A stretch of 32,133 nucleotides of DNA from Lachnospiraceae bacterium (GTDB lineage: Bacteria; Bacillota; Clostridia; Lachnospirales; Lachnospiraceae): assembly GCA_024684215.1 (NCBI GenBank), contig JAIKXH010000074.1, positions 1-32,133 on the forward strand, read 5' to 3'. Both the position numbers and the translations under genes were made by a program. This document shows, one piece after another, positions 25,279-32,133 of this stretch. The stretch's first letter is position 1; the number at the start of each line of letters is the position of its first letter. Below the pieces are notes generated by a model. That model made no database searches, was not told the origin of the DNA, and worked only from the letters and a program-made list of their open reading frames with translations.

Positions 25279-26475
25279 TTATTTTGTAAGTGCAACGGTC
25301 TCTCTTGCAATAGCAAGTTCTTCGTTGGTAGGAATAAACATAACGCACACTTTAGAATCGGGAGTAGAAATAACAGTATCTTCACCGCGCTTTCCGTTAG
25401 CAGCTTCATCAAGCTTTACTCCGAGATATCCGAGATACTCGCATACAAGCTTTCTGACAAGTCCACAGTTTTCTCCGACACCGGCTGTAAACGCAATACC
25501 GTCTACTCCGTTCATAGCGGCAGTATAAGCACCTACATATTTAGCTACTCTGTAACTGAAGGTCTTTACCGCAATAATAGCATTTTCGTTTCCGGCATTA
25601 TATGCTTCCTCGAGATCTCTGAAGTCAGATGAGAGGTCTCCCGAAAGACCGTATACTCCGGATTTTTTATTTAAAAGGGTCATAACTTCATCGATAGACT
25701 TGTTCTCTTTATGAGCAATAAACTCCATGATGGCGGGATCGATATCACCGCTTCTGGTTCCCATAATAAGTCCCTCAAGAGGAGTAAGTCCCATTGAAGT
25801 ATCTACACACTTGCCGTTTTTAACCGCAGATACGGAAGCACCGTTTCCGAGATGGCAAATGATAAGCTTTAAATCCTCAGGCTTTTTGCCCATATCCTCA
25901 GCCATTTTCTTTGAAACGAATGAATGGCTGGTTCCGTGGAAACCGTAACGACGAATCTTGTACTTCTCATAATATGAATAAGGAAGTCCGTACATATAAG
26001 CTTCCGCGGGCATGGTCTGATGGAAAGCGGTATCAAATACAGCAACCATTGGCACGCCGGGCATAAGCTTTGCGCAAGCATCTATTCCGATAAGGTTTGC
26101 GGGATTGTGTAAAGGCGCAAGATCGTTGCAATCCTTTATAGCTTCAATAACCTCAGGTGTGATAACCGTGCTTGAAGAGAACTTCTCACCGCCGTGAACA
26201 ACTCTGTGTCCTACAGCATCGATTTCCTTAAGGCTCTTAATTGCTCCGCTCTTTTCATTGGTAAGAGCTTCAAGAACAAGTCTGATTGCCTCGGTGTGAT
26301 CGGGCATGGGAGAAACGGTAACTTCCTTATCTCCTCCGGCTTTCTGATATACTATCTGGCTTCCTTCAATACCGATTCTCTCGCAAAGTCCCTTTGCAAT
26401 CCACTGCTCGGTATCGGAATTAATTAACTGATATTTCAAAGATGATGAACCACAGTTGATAACTAAAACATTCAT
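25279..26475 (-). CDS. ackA: Acetate kinase
   Basis: The protein has 398 residues from the ATG at MNVLVINCGSSSLKYQ, preceded by AAAAGGAG; the in-frame codons upstream have no site. It makes ATP and acetate from acetyl phosphate, the energy-yielding end of fermentation. Both family signatures are present: VLVINCGSSSLK (3-14) and YGFHGTSHSFVSKKMA in the middle. Other marks include MGTRSGDIDPAI and TAGVGENCGLVR near the C-terminus. It follows pta with a 63-base gap and ends at a strong terminator. Confidence 0.98.
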   Translation of the reverse strand: MNVLVINCGSSSLKYQLINSDTEQWIAKGLCERIGIEGSQIVYQKAGGDKEVTVSPMPDHTEAIRLVLEALTNEKSGAIKSLKEIDAVGHRVVHGGEKFSSSTVITPEVIEAIKDCNDLAPLHNPANLIGIDACAKLMPGVPMVAVFDTAFHQTMPAEAYMYGLPYSYYEKYKIRRYGFHGTSHSFVSKKMAEDMGKKPEDLKLIICHLGNGASVSAVKNGKCVDTSMGLTPLEGLIMGTRSGDIDPAIMEFIAHKENKSIDEVMTLLNKKSGVYGLSGDLSSDFRDLEEAYNAGNENAIIAVKTFSYRVAKYVGAYTAAMNGVDGIAFTAGVGENCGLVRKLVCEYLGYLGVKLDEAANGKRGEDTVISTPDSKVCVMFIPTNEELAIARETVALTK

Positions 26476-26538
26476 TTTAAATCTCCTTTTAACCATTCAG
26501 TCCCGGATAAAAAACATGGCGGCTGAAGAATATTTTTA

Positions 26539-27540
26539 TTAAACAAGCTGAGCCTGAACAGCAGTAAGCGCTACAACGCCTACGATATCCTGCCATGAGC
26601 AGCCTCTTGAAAGGTCGTTAACAGGCTTTGCGATTCCCTGAAGCATAGGTCCGTAAGCTTCAGCATTTCCAAGTCTCTGAACAAGCTTATATCCGATATT
26701 ACCTGCATCAAGGTTAGGGAAGATGAGAACATTGGCATGTCCTGCCACAGGGCTTCCGGGAGCCTTTGTTTTAGCAACATGAGGAACAAGAGCGGCATCA
26801 AGCTGAAGCTCTCCGTCGATCACAAGGTGCGGGTATTCTTCCTTTGCGATCCTTGTAGCCTCTACCATCTTGGTAACAAGGGGATGCTTTGCACTTCCCA
26901 TAGTTGAGTGGCTGAGCATAGCGATCTGAGGCTTAGGTCCGATAAGCTGCTTAAATGAACGTGATGAAGAATCTGCAATAACGGCAAGTTCCTCAGCTGT
27001 AGGATCCTGATTAAGTCCGCAATCAGCGAAAAGGAATGCTCCGTTCTCGCCCATATCCTTCATAATGGTATCTACGATAAAGAATGCAGAAACAAGTTTT
27101 ACACCCGGAGCAGTCTTAAGTATCTGAAGCGCAGGTCTAAGCGTATCGGCTGTAGAATGACAAGCACCTGCAACCATACCGTCCGCATCATTGTTTTTAA
27201 CCATCATGATACCGAAAGTAAGCCAATCCTCCAAAAGAATCTCTCTGGCTTTTTCCGGTGTCATTCCCTTAGCCTTTCTGCACTCATAAAGTAAATCAAC
27301 ATAAGTATCAAGTCTGTCTGTATGATTAGGGTCAATAATCTCAATTCCGTCAAGTTCAATCTCAAGCCAGGTTGCACCATCCATGATCTTTTCTTTATTA
27401 CCGATCATGATAATATTGGCAATGCCTTCTTTTAAAATCTCAGAAGCCGCAATAAGAGTTCTCTTATCGTTTGATTCGGGAAGAACTATAGTCTTCTTGT
27501 CCATTTTTGCTTTTTCTTTAATGCCATCAATAAATGCCAT
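26539..27540 (-). CDS. pta: Phosphate acetyltransferase
   Basis: The protein has 333 residues, the short catalytic form without the N-terminal regulatory domain of E. coli Pta. It interconverts acetyl-CoA and acetyl phosphate. Family marks: VLPESNDKRTL near the N-terminus, MVAGACHSTADTLRPALQI, SHSTMGSAKHP and the active-site segment GPMLQGIAKPVNDLSRGCS near the C-terminus. It is first in a pta-ackA pair and divergent from tmcAL, with 241 bases of AT-rich DNA between. Confidence 0.97.
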   Translation of the reverse strand: MAFIDGIKEKAKMDKKTIVLPESNDKRTLIAASEILKEGIANIIMIGNKEKIMDGATWLEIELDGIEIIDPNHTDRLDTYVDLLYECRKAKGMTPEKAREILLEDWLTFGIMMVKNNDADGMVAGACHSTADTLRPALQILKTAPGVKLVSAFFIVDTIMKDMGENGAFLFADCGLNQDPTAEELAVIADSSSRSFKQLIGPKPQIAMLSHSTMGSAKHPLVTKMVEATRIAKEEYPHLVIDGELQLDAALVPHVAKTKAPGSPVAGHANVLIFPNLDAGNIGYKLVQRLGNAEAYGPMLQGIAKPVNDLSRGCSWQDIVGVVALTAVQAQLV

Positions 27541-27781
27541 TTCCCTATTACCTCTCTTTTAAAAAAATTATCAAAAATTATTAGCAACCATAAATATAAG
27601 AATATATTACCACAACAAAATGCAAAATGAAAGCCCTTACATTTTATTATTTGCTTTAAATTAGGCTGTTTTTATATTATAGTAAAAATATAACAAATTT
27701 TATATGCTTTTTAAGTAAAAAATTAAATTTTTTTCATTTGCTTCTTACAAACCAGTTTTAGCTCACATCGGGAGTAATCTT
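27541..27781. promoter_or_regulatory. Divergent AT-rich intergenic region, pta and tmcAL
   Basis: This 241-base region must hold promoters in both directions. On the plus strand TTGCTT, 18 bases, TATTAT (about 27651-27680) is a candidate for tmcAL; on the minus strand a TATAAT lies over the same spot, with no clear -35. No strong inverted repeat or riboswitch was recognised. Confidence 0.4.
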
Positions 27782-29014
27782 ATGATAGTAAACGGAATCG
27801 TCGCCGAATATAACCCTTTTCATAATGGTCATATCGCTCATATTGAACAATCAAAAAACCACACAAATGCCGATTATACTGTAATAGCCATGAGTGGCAA
27901 TTACGTTCAGAGAGGCGCTCCTGCCGTTATTGATAAATATACTCGCACTAAAATGGCACTGGAGGGCGGAGCCGATCTGGTGCTTGAGCTTCCCACCTGC
28001 TATTCCACCGCAAGTGCGGAGTATTTTGCCTGCGGCGCTGTAGCACTTCTGGATAAAATAGGTGTGGTAGATTATCTTTCATTCGGAAGCGAATGCGGGG
28101 ACATTGAGGTTCTCAGGCATATAGCCTCCATTCTCTTAGAAGAACCTCCGGAATTTTCTGAGTATATGCAGCGATATTTGAAGGAGGGTTATACCTACCC
28201 TCTTGCAAGAAATAATGCTCTTATCCAATACGAGAACTCTTTGTTTGATGCAGCCAAGGTTTTGGAGGAGCCCAACAATATTTTGGCAATAGAATATATT
28301 AAAGCTTTAATCAGACGCAATTCTGCCATCACCCCTTTTACCATCAAAAGGCAGGGTTCAAATTATCACGACAGATATATGGCTGACAATGCAACCACGG
28401 CTTCCGCACAGGCTATCAGGGAGGCCATTTCCGCCGGAACCGACTTCTCTAATGCTATGCCCGAAAGTGCATTCAATGATTTATTTGACCAGATTGAAGC
28501 CGGAAATATAATTGATTTGGATGATTTTTCATCCATGCTTTACTACAAACTACTGTCTGAAAAAAACATCGGATATACTTCATATTTTGATGTCAGCACC
28601 GCTTTATCAGACCGAATAGCCAATAAACTCGGAAGCTTTACTTCATTTAAGAATTTTATTGATGAGGTTAAAAGTAAGGACAGAACGTATACAAGAATTT
28701 CAAGATGTCTGATGCATATTTTATTGGACATTACAGAACGTGATGTTGAAAGCTACAAACTTATCGATTTCATTCCTTACGCCAGAGTGCTTGGATTTAG
28801 AAGGGATGCAGAGCCTCTTCTCAGTGAAATTAAATGTCGCAGTAAAATTCCGCTTATAACAAAGGTAGCCGATGCATCGGGCATACTTTATTCCGAACCA
28901 TGGAAAATGTTCAGAAACGAAATTAAAGCCAACGAAATATATTATTCCACCAGAGCAATCAAGACCTGCACCCCGGCTAAAAATGAGTATTCAACACCAT
29001 TGGTTATTATTTAA
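27782..29014 (+). CDS. tmcAL: tRNA(Met) cytidine acetate ligase TmcAL
   Basis: The protein has 410 residues and is the only plus-strand gene. TmcAL (B. subtilis YlbM) activates acetate with ATP and acetylates C34 of elongator tRNA-Met, needing no acetyl-CoA. The nucleotidyltransferase motif is GIVAEYNPFHNGH (5-17), followed by VIAMSGNYVQRGAPAVIDKYTR and LVLELPTCYSTASAEYF, all typical of the family. A GGGAG site precedes the ATG. It is divergent from pta-ackA, whose end product is acetate, and its stop lies 3 bases from the stop of the opposing UPF0210 gene. Confidence 0.93.
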   Translation: MIVNGIVAEYNPFHNGHIAHIEQSKNHTNADYTVIAMSGNYVQRGAPAVIDKYTRTKMALEGGADLVLELPTCYSTASAEYFACGAVALLDKIGVVDYLSFGSECGDIEVLRHIASILLEEPPEFSEYMQRYLKEGYTYPLARNNALIQYENSLFDAAKVLEEPNNILAIEYIKALIRRNSAITPFTIKRQGSNYHDRYMADNATTASAQAIREAISAGTDFSNAMPESAFNDLFDQIEAGNIIDLDDFSSMLYYKLLSEKNIGYTSYFDVSTALSDRIANKLGSFTSFKNFIDEVKSKDRTYTRISRCLMHILLDITERDVESYKLIDFIPYARVLGFRRDAEPLLSEIKCRSKIPLITKVADASGILYSEPWKMFRNEIKANEIYYSTRAIKTCTPAKNEYSTPLVII

Positions 29015-29017
29015 TTA

Positions 29018-30382
29018 TTAGTTCTTAAACGAATGTATGGGCGCAGGAATTCTACCTGGTCTGTTGACAAAAGCATCGCATGAATACTGGTTAACAGGCA
29101 TAATAGGCGCATATCCGAGCAAGCCGCCAAATTCAACGGTCTCGCCAACACCTTTTCCTACAACAGGAATAAGTCTGACGGCAGTAGTCTTTTGGTTGAT
29201 CATTCCGATTGCAAGCTCATCTGCTATGATTCCGGAAATAGTTGTTGCCTTTGTATCACCCGGAATAGCAATCATGTCAAGTCCTACAGAGCATACGCAT
29301 GTCATAGCCTCAAGTTTTTCCAAAGTAAGAGCACCTGCTTCAACAGCATTTATCATACCCTGGTCTTCGCTTACGGGAATAAACGCACCGCTAAGTCCTC
29401 CGACATAGGATGATGCCATTACACCACCTTTTTTAACCTGATCGTTTAATAGCGCAAGCGCTGCTGTAGTACCGGGAGCTCCGGCGTATTCAAGACCTAT
29501 TTCACATAAAATGTCCGCAACGGAATCTCCTACAGCAGGTGTAGGTGCCAGTGAAAGATCTACAATGCCAAAAGGTACTCCAAGCATTCTTGAAGCCTCC
29601 TTGGCAACAAGCTGACCTACCCTTGTAACCTTAAATGCGGTCTTTTTTATAGTTTCGCAAAGCACCTCAAAGCTCTCTCCTCTAACGGATTCAAGGGCTG
29701 TCTTTACTACTCCGGGGCCGCTTACCCCGACATTTATAATTCTGTCAGCCTCGGTAACGCCATGAAAAGCTCCCGCCATAAAAGGATTATCATCGGGCGC
29801 ATTACAAAATACAACAAGCTTTGCACATCCAAGTGAATCCTTGTCCTTTGTAAGCTCTGCCGTCTCTTTGATGATTTCTCCCATAAGTCTTACTGCATCC
29901 ATGTTAATACCGGTTTTTGTCGAGCCGAGATTAACCGAGCTGCACACGAAATCTGTACAAGCAAGTGCCTTGGGAATTGATCTCATCAAAAGCTCGTCAG
30001 CCTTAGTTGTTCCTTTACTTACAAGAGCAGAATAACCTCCTAAAAAGTTTACTCCAACCTCTTTGGCAACATCGTCAAGTGTCTTGGCAATCTTTACAAA
30101 ATCATCGCTGTTTTTGCAGCAGGCTCCACCTACAAGTGCAATGGGAGTAACGGATATTCTCTTGTTTACAATCGGTACTCCGTATTCCTTGGCAATCTTT
30201 TCACCTGTTTTTACAAGGTCTTTTGCAGATTCAAAAATTTTATCATGAATCTTCTTGCAGCAAGCATCCAAATCTGAATCAATGCAGTCAAGAAGACTGA
30301 TGCCCATCGTTATTGTTCTGACGTCGAGGTTTTCTTCCTCAACCATTTTATTTGTTTCAATTACTTCAAACTGATTAATCAT
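29018..30382 (-). CDS. UPF0210 (PFL/DUF711) family protein
   Basis: The protein has 454 residues, the normal size of UPF0210 proteins. The diagnostic N-terminal stretch [19 protein letters not shown] (17-35) is intact, as are long Gly/Ala-rich segments ([44 protein letters not shown]). The family has a fold related to pyruvate formate-lyase, but lacks a known reaction; no glycyl-radical motif is seen. It is regularly paired with a UPF0237 ACT-domain gene, as here. The ATG directly follows a TAA that closes a small repeat-containing reading frame; a GGAG site lies 11 bases upstream. No function is assigned. Confidence 0.93.
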   Translation of the reverse strand: MINQFEVIETNKMVEEENLDVRTITMGISLLDCIDSDLDACCKKIHDKIFESAKDLVKTGEKIAKEYGVPIVNKRISVTPIALVGGACCKNSDDFVKIAKTLDDVAKEVGVNFLGGYSALVSKGTTKADELLMRSIPKALACTDFVCSSVNLGSTKTGINMDAVRLMGEIIKETAELTKDKDSLGCAKLVVFCNAPDDNPFMAGAFHGVTEADRIINVGVSGPGVVKTALESVRGESFEVLCETIKKTAFKVTRVGQLVAKEASRMLGVPFGIVDLSLAPTPAVGDSVADILCEIGLEYAGAPGTTAALALLNDQVKKGGVMASSYVGGLSGAFIPVSEDQGMINAVEAGALTLEKLEAMTCVCSVGLDMIAIPGDTKATTISGIIADELAIGMINQKTTAVRLIPVVGKGVGETVEFGGLLGYAPIMPVNQYSCDAFVNRPGRIPAPIHSFKN

Positions 30383-30499
30383 TTAATAGGGTCTCCTGTA
30401 AGATATTATTCCGGTCACACTCTTTAGGGCCACCGGCTTTAGGGCCACCGGCTTTAGGGCCGCAAACTTTAGGGCCGTAAACTTTAGGGCCGTAAACAT
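30383..30499 (-). CDS. Possible 38-residue pentapeptide-repeat micro-ORF
   Basis: An ATG at 30499 opens a 38-codon frame made mostly of five pentapeptides, FTALK, FTALK, FAALK, PVALK, PVALK, ending in SVTGIISYRRPY. Its stop codon TAA abuts the ATG of the UPF0210 gene, the spacing expected for translational coupling. There is no good ribosome binding site before the ATG, and the frame is open mainly because the 15-bp repeat lacks stops, so it may not be translated. Confidence 0.2.
   Translation of the reverse strand: MFTALKFTALKFAALKPVALKPVALKSVTGIISYRRPY
30422..30496. repeat. Five tandem copies of a 15-bp repeat in the ACT-UPF0210 gap
   Basis: Five adjoining 15-base units share the core CTTTAGGGCC (plus strand). 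The last five bases vary: ACCGG in copies 1-2, GCAAA in copy 3, GTAAA in copies 4-5. The array fills more than half the 139-base gap between two co-directional genes and is much richer in G and C than its flanks. Confidence 0.97.
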
Positions 30500-30521
30500 A
30501 GAAGTGTCACTTTGTAAGCAA

Positions 30522-30794
30522 TCAGATTCTGTGCATAGAATCAAAAATCTCTTCCTTTTGGCACTTAATAGATACACCGATTCCCTCTCCAATCTTGTCG
30601 AGGTCATCAACAATCTCGCCAAAATGCTTACCGGAATTATTCATATCCACGATCATCATCATATTAAAATATCCGCTGACGATAGTCTGAGAAATATCAA
30701 GTATATTAATTGAATTCTCCGCAAGATAGGTGCAAACCTTGGCTATGATACCTACAGTATCTTTTCCAACAACAGTAATAATTAATTTTTTCAT
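30522..30794 (-). CDS. UPF0237 ACT-domain protein
   Basis: The protein has 90 residues from the ATG at MKKLIITVVGKDTVG, which has GGAGG 6 bases upstream. The whole protein is one ACT fold: strand 1 KLIITVVGKD, helix GIIAKVCTYLAENSINI, strand LDISQTIVSGYFNMMMIVDM, second helix FGEIVDDLDKIGEGIG and a final strand. ACT domains bind amino acids or similar small ligands, and this subgroup resembles GcvR-type regulators. The neighbouring UPF0210 gene is its usual partner. Ligand and role are unknown. Confidence 0.93.
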   Translation of the reverse strand: MKKLIITVVGKDTVGIIAKVCTYLAENSINILDISQTIVSGYFNMMMIVDMNNSGKHFGEIVDDLDKIGEGIGVSIKCQKEEIFDSMHRI

Positions 30795-30816
30795 AGTTTC
30801 CTCCGCATATATAGTG

Positions 30817-31617
30817 CTAAATAGCAATTAATTCCGACATTTCATCGCGCTTGGCGACACTTATATAAAAATCATCGCCGCGATATTTGTTTACAGGGCT
30901 TAAAGTAACTTCGGTCCTTACAGCCTCATAGGCAAGCTCCGGTAAATTGTTTTCCTTTGACAAATGTCCCAAAAAAACATATTTCATATTGTCATGTAAT
31001 ATTCTGGATAAGAGCTGTCCCGAAAGTTCATTTGACAAATGCCCTCTGTCTCCGAGAATACGTTGTTTTAACGGATAAGGATAAGGCCCAAGCTGCAGCA
31101 TCTTAACATCATGATTCGCTTCAAGCAGCACCGCATCTAATCCTTTTAAACATTCAACGGTATAATCATCATATTTTCCAAGATCGGTACAAACGGCCAC
31201 CTTTTTATTTCCGTATGAGATGCGATACCCAACAGGGTCTGCCGCATCATGTGAAATCTTCATCGGATTTACCGTAAGATCACCGATCATAAATTTCTTG
31301 TCAGCCTCAATAATATTAAAAAGAGACTCATCAATATTTCCGACAGATTTATCCCTTTTAATGGCATCAACCGTTTTTGATGTCGCATAAATAGGAATTC
31401 CGAATTTTCTCGATATCACACCAAGTCCGCATATATGGTCCGAATGCTCATGGGTGATAAGGATTCCGTCCAAATCTCTTCCGTCAAGTCCTGCGGTATT
31501 TAAAGCCTCACAAACTCTCTTACCGCTGATACCGACATCCACAAGAATATGTGAATTATCGCTTCCTGCGTAAGTACAGTTTCCGCTACTGCCGCTGGCA
31601 AAAGCACAAAATCTCAT
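30817..31617 (-). CDS. MBL-fold metallo-hydrolase, YycJ/WalJ type
   Basis: The protein has 266 residues. The metal motif HEHSDH is complete (H56, H58, D60, H61), with FASGSSGNCTYAG at the N-terminus, a third histidine in ISHDAADPVGYR, CTDLGKY holding the bridging aspartate, LLEANHD, and a C-terminal FLGHLSKENN. These fit the YycJ/WalJ subfamily, thought to be a nuclease linked to DNA replication or repair and often near walRK in Bacillales. Here no walRK genes are seen. It starts 3 bases after the stop of the upstream partial gene and ends 22 bases before the ACT gene, so the four genes likely form one operon. Confidence 0.92.
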   Translation of the reverse strand: MRFCAFASGSSGNCTYAGSDNSHILVDVGISGKRVCEALNTAGLDGRDLDGILITHEHSDHICGLGVISRKFGIPIYATSKTVDAIKRDKSVGNIDESLFNIIEADKKFMIGDLTVNPMKISHDAADPVGYRISYGNKKVAVCTDLGKYDDYTVECLKGLDAVLLEANHDVKMLQLGPYPYPLKQRILGDRGHLSNELSGQLLSRILHDNMKYVFLGHLSKENNLPELAYEAVRTEVTLSPVNKYRGDDFYISVAKRDEMSELIAI

Positions 31618-31620
31618 TAT

Positions 31621-32133
31621 TTATTTCTTCTCCCAGTATATTTCGAGATTGTCCCCCTCGAAAAGCTCCTGCATATAAGCTGCGGTCTCACCGTTTACTT
31701 TAGTGATAACGCTTCTTCCGGCAGGATTGCGCAGATCAAAATCAATATAATCAAACACGTCTACAAATACATAATTTGTCTTGCCGTGCATCACGATGTT
31801 TTTACCGTTGGCGACAATATTAATATCATGAACTACAGGTGCTTCGGGCTGCGCATTTTCTGCAGACTGCGCATTTTCTGTAGACTGCACATTTTCAGCA
31901 GACTGCACATTTTCTGCAGACTGCACATTTTCTGCAGGCTGCGTCTTTTCTGCAGGCTGCGTCTTTTCTGCAGGCTGCTCCTCTTCTGCATTACCTGTAT
32001 CTGCGGTTTCACTTTCCCGGTCATTATCTTGGTCATTTTCATCTGCATCTTCATAACCATCGGTTTCGTCAGATGCATATGTATTATTTACAATATCTTC
32101 AACATTGAAATCAACCGTAAAATCTTCATAAAC
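31621..32133 (-). CDS. Partial protein with acidic region, hexapeptide repeats and C-terminal beta-grasp-like domain
   Basis: The frame is open to the right edge, so 170 C-terminal residues are visible and the N-terminus is missing. Order: an acidic linker (DETDGYEDADENDQDNDRE), seven hexapeptides of the form Q-[PS]-[AT]-E-[NK]-[TVA], then about 70 residues starting VHDINIVANGKNIVMHGK, containing FVDVFDYIDFD and ITKVNGETAAYM and ending EGDNLEIYWEKK. The last part has the strand-and-GD-turn look of ThiS/TGS-like beta-grasp domains. From memory, similar tails occur on FtsA/Hsp70-like proteins in Lachnospiraceae, but I cannot confirm that here. Apparent internal GTG starts in the repeat are not needed. 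Confidence 0.75.
   Translation of the reverse strand, partial: VYEDFTVDFNVEDIVNNTYASDETDGYEDADENDQDNDRESETADTGNAEEEQPAEKTQPAEKTQPAENVQSAENVQSAENVQSTENAQSAENAQPEAPVVHDINIVANGKNIVMHGKTNYVFVDVFDYIDFDLRNPAGRSVITKVNGETAAYMQELFEGDNLEIYWEKK
31852..31977. repeat. Seven in-frame copies of an 18-bp repeat
   Basis: Each unit encodes a hexapeptide: QPAEKT twice, QPAEN-V, QSAENV twice, QSTENA and QSAENA. The reading frame is kept and variation between copies is mainly at positions 2, 5 and 6. It forms a linker between the acidic region and the C-terminal domain of the partial protein. Confidence 0.95.

Noticed and set aside
30500..30622. In-frame extension of the pentapeptide-repeat frame, giving a 79-residue reading
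   Set aside because: The extra residues overlap the 3' end of the ACT gene in another frame and no ribosome site supports a start there.
31833..32078. Repetitive minus-strand frame rich in SLQKM/SLQKR units
   Set aside because: It is an alternate frame of the 18-bp repeat; the other frame continues without a stop into a coherent C-terminal domain and is the real one.
1..32133. Search by eye for CRISPR arrays, insertion sequences, phage genes, tRNA and rRNA genes or a defence island
   Set aside because: None seen. Repeats present are direct and gap-free without spacers, and all sizeable gene gaps are explained by regulatory DNA.

Overview
The window looks like chromosomal core DNA from a low-to-moderate GC Clostridia, most like a Lachnospiraceae member. 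The taxon is inferred from protein style and gene order; no search was run. All genes but one lie on the minus strand, so transcription mostly runs from high to low coordinates.

Region 1 (about 1-14600): the start of rpsP, then ffh, ylxM, a methyl-accepting chemotaxis protein, threonine ammonia-lyase, ftsY, smc, rnc, acpP, plsX, rpmF and a DUF177 protein. Read in the transcribed direction this is the familiar DUF177-rpmF-plsX-acpP-rnc-smc-ftsY series followed by the SRP block ylxM-ffh-rpsP. The chemotaxis gene and ilvA sit between ftsY and ylxM. Upstream of the DUF177 gene lies a citrate synthase gene. Clear sigma-A-like promoters are visible before the DUF177 gene, plsX and ylxM, and intrinsic terminators after rpmF, acpP and ilvA.

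Region 2 (about 14700-22000): a tryptophan operon, trpE-trpG-trpC-trpB-trpA, followed closely by an M3 family metallopeptidase. It starts with a consensus promoter and a T-box leader whose specifier reads UGG. trpD and trpF are absent from the cluster, so the pathway needs copies elsewhere in the genome. The 3' end of the peptidase gene lies in a 20-bp triplication.

Region 3 (about 22000-27800): a GH13 alpha-glucosidase with a TTG start, a GT4 glycosyltransferase, and the acetate pathway pair pta-ackA with its terminator.

Region 4 (about 27780-32133): the only plus-strand gene, tmcAL (acetate-dependent tRNA-Met cytidine modification), meets a minus-strand series head-on. That series is a partial repeat-containing protein running off the right edge, a metallo-beta-lactamase-fold hydrolase, an ACT-domain protein and a UPF0210 protein.

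Most of the window is housekeeping DNA and I see no phage, insertion sequence, CRISPR array, tRNA, rRNA or defence system. The unexplained material is small: a cluster of short tandem repeats at gene ends and between genes (periods 14, 15, 18, 20 and 21 bp), one of which encodes a possible pentapeptide-repeat micro-ORF coupled to the UPF0210 gene; a 33-bp inverted repeat on the ylxM-ffh promoter; palindromes at the citrate synthase promoter; and a branched hairpin after the peptidase gene.
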